Below, in pieces: positions 7,298-8,399 of a DNA stretch of 8,399 bases; positions within the stretch are counted from its first letter, which is position 1; each line of letters opens with the position of its first letter. Source of the DNA: PVC group bacterium (lineage in GTDB: Bacteria; GCA-001730085; JADFSZ01). Both the position numbers and the translations under genes were made by a program. Under the pieces are notes generated by a model. That model was not told the origin of the DNA and made no database searches. It was given only the letters and a program-made list of their open reading frames with translations. The DNA lies in assembly GCA_022560555.1 (NCBI GenBank), contig JADFSZ010000014.1:8001-16399 (forward strand). The letters run 5' to 3'.

Positions 7298-8232
7298 AAT
7301 TGGATAATACTATATGTTACGGATAGACCCAGACCAATACCACCTTGTTTTGTTGTGACAAAAGGTTTAAATATCTGAGTAAGAGTCTCTTGATCCATAC
7401 CGCATCCGTCATCCTTTATCGTGATCACGATTGTGTGCTTTTCCTCACGAACATCAATCACAATTTTTCCGCCGTCTTCCACGGCATGAATGGCATTTAA
7501 TAGTAAATTGATAAAAACCTGCTTGATCTGGTCCTCATCCGCTTCCAGCGAATAGTCCAAATTAAAGGGAGGCAAGACCAAGTCAATATTCCGTTTTTTG
7601 ACTTGAAAGTGCAGTAATTTTTCCGCGTCATAAATGACGCGCACAATATTGATTGAACGAATACTTTCTTTTGTGGCTCTGGAAAAGGTAAGCATGTTTT
7701 TCACAAGATTAATTCCATACGTCGCGTTTTCATAAATAATATTCACTTTCGGAAGATCTTCCGGGGACACTTTATCTTTGAGCATTTTGGCGTACCCCTG
7801 AATCGGCATGAGAACATTATTCATTTCATGTGCCAGCCCTGAGGACATTTCTCCTATCGCCGCCATTTTTTCGGCAAAAAAAGCTTTTTCTTTGGCCAGC
7901 GATTCATTTTCCTGAAGCTTATCAATCAGACCATGCAGGGATTTCCCCAATACGTCCACTTCACGTGCCTCTGTGTGATCAAATGTCCCGAGTTTCTTTG
8001 ACCGGAAAATAGCGACCGATAAAGCTATAAAAATAAGAACCATCCCGACGGATAGAGATGAAACAATGATGACAAAATAATGTTCCTTCAATTGAACAAG
8101 TTCATCTGAAACACCAAAAGAGATGCTGGCAATGAGCAGAGCCGGGGCCCCGGCGAGAAAAACCAAAGCTACTAAGAGCAAAGCACGGACAATGGTTTGA
8201 GTTTTTATTTTGGATTTTGCCATCATGAGCAT
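7276..8232 (-). CDS. Membrane sensor histidine kinase, frameshifted near the 3' end
   Basis: As read, 318 residues. Two membrane segments (about 14-38 and 53-76) flank only about 14 external residues. A coiled linker follows (about 88-122), then the dimerization/phospho-acceptor domain with H135 in GLAHEMNN, and an ATPase domain with N box (N242, N246), G1 box DDGCGMD (274-280), F box FKPF (288-291) and G2 box GGIGLGLS (297-304). The HEMNN motif and the NtrC-type partner downstream suggest an NtrB/ZraS-like group. The last seven residues (FMEAILT) are out of frame; adding one base near 7300 gives 338 residues ending at 7217. The start at 8232 (ATGCTCATGATG) has no clear Shine-Dalgarno; the ATGs at 8226 and 8223 are alternatives. 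The signal is unknown. With the real frameshift, the end of the ATP-binding fold would be missing and activity doubtful; a sequencing or assembly error is equally possible. Confidence 0.92.
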   Translation of the reverse strand: MLMMAKSKIKTQTIVRALLLVALVFLAGAPALLIASISFGVSDELVQLKEHYFVIIVSSLSVGMVLIFIALSVAIFRSKKLGTFDHTEAREVDVLGKSLHGLIDKLQENESLAKEKAFFAEKMAAIGEMSSGLAHEMNNVLMPIQGYAKMLKDKVSPEDLPKVNIIYENATYGINLVKNMLTFSRATKESIRSINIVRVIYDAEKLLHFQVKKRNIDLVLPPFNLDYSLEADEDQIKQVFINLLLNAIHAVEDGGKIVIDVREEKHTIVITIKDDGCGMDQETLTQIFKPFVTTKQGGIGLGLSVTYSIIQFMEAILT

Positions 8233-8253
8233 GAATTTAATTGATATCGTGTT

Positions 8254-8259
8254 ATTTTA
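8254..8259 (-). promoter_or_regulatory. Possible -10 box for the kinase-regulator transcript
   Basis: TAAAAT on the minus strand, 21 bases before the kinase start and just after the upstream gene's terminator, which means a new promoter is needed here. No good -35 lies at 16-18 bases, so the call is weak. Confidence 0.25.
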
Positions 8260-8286
8260 CCATCAACTCAGCCCATGATCACCCAT

Positions 8287-8324
8287 AAAAAAAACGCGGT
8301 ATAGAAAAATTTCTATACCGCGTT
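8287..8324 (-). terminator. Rho-independent terminator of the upstream gene
   Basis: AACGCGGTATAGAAA (8293-8307) and TTTCTATACCGCGTT (8310-8324) are perfect arms of 15 bp, of which 12-13 would pair around a small loop. Eight T follow on the minus strand (complement 8287-8294). It lies 35 bases after the stop of the gene at the window edge, and separates that gene from the kinase. Confidence 0.9.
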
Positions 8325-8359
8325 CATCCGTTAGGGAATCGGATTTAGGAAAACAGAGC

Positions 8360-8399
8360 TTATTGCAGAACAAACGCCGTGCTTCCGGCATTATTATAC
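8360..8399 (-). CDS. C-terminal end of an unidentified gene (cut by window edge)
   Basis: The minus frame reads YNNAGSTAFVLQ followed by TAA at 8360-8362, and the strong terminator follows 35 bases later. The terminator orientation makes a minus-strand gene here likely. Another frame (IIMPEARR...) stays open through this short stretch, but runs without a stop into the terminator region. Twelve residues do not allow a function call. Confidence 0.4.
   Translation of the reverse strand, partial: YNNAGSTAFVLQ

Noticed and set aside
6567-8012. Plus-strand frames opposite the regulator and kinase
   Set aside because: Short shadows with no ribosome binding sites or family features.
8268-8283. Sigma-54-like GG-N10-GC spacing upstream of the kinase
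   Set aside because: Only the GG and GC match; the rest of the -24 and -12 boxes is poor, so chance is the simpler reading.

Overview
The window carries one rRNA operon and, upstream of it on the same strand, a small protein-coding cluster. Every supported gene lies on the minus strand, so transcription runs from high to low coordinates. The 16S rRNA has bacterial primer sites. It differs by one base from the standard domain-Bacteria probe site near position 338, and it has the G-G-C-G-T-G-G-A start region seen in PVC-superphylum bacteria. From memory of such sequences, Candidatus Omnitrophota (OP3) is my best guess, but I could not run a search. Spacers are A/T-rich and full of short degenerate repeats.

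Layout, in transcription order. (1) 8360-8399: the last codons of an unidentified gene, then a strong intrinsic terminator (8287-8324). (2) 8232-7217: a membrane histidine kinase whose reading frame is broken by one base near its end; the lost tail is intact in the next frame. (3) 7108-5762: an NtrC-type, sigma-54-dependent response regulator, the obvious partner of the kinase. (4) 5710-4490: tyrosyl-tRNA synthetase (tyrS), 51 bases after the regulator. (5) 4489-4087: a 403-base region with a near-consensus promoter, several hairpins, a terminator-like hairpin, a boxB/boxA-like antitermination site and one arm of the pre-16S processing stem. (6) 4086-2518: 16S rRNA. (7) tRNA-Ile(GAU) and tRNA-Ala(UGC) in a 725-base spacer with a second boxA. 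(8) 1792-1: the 5' part of 23S rRNA; its 3' part and any 5S gene lie outside the window.

The kinase and regulator should form a phosphorelay that activates sigma-54 promoters; their signal and targets are not visible here. TyrS and the rRNA operon are translation genes that share the transcription direction. I see no defence system, CRISPR array, insertion sequence or other mobile element. The points most worth checking are the terminator-like hairpin between the best rRNA promoter candidate and boxA, the kinase frameshift, and the structured, possibly separately terminated, RNA between tyrS and 16S.
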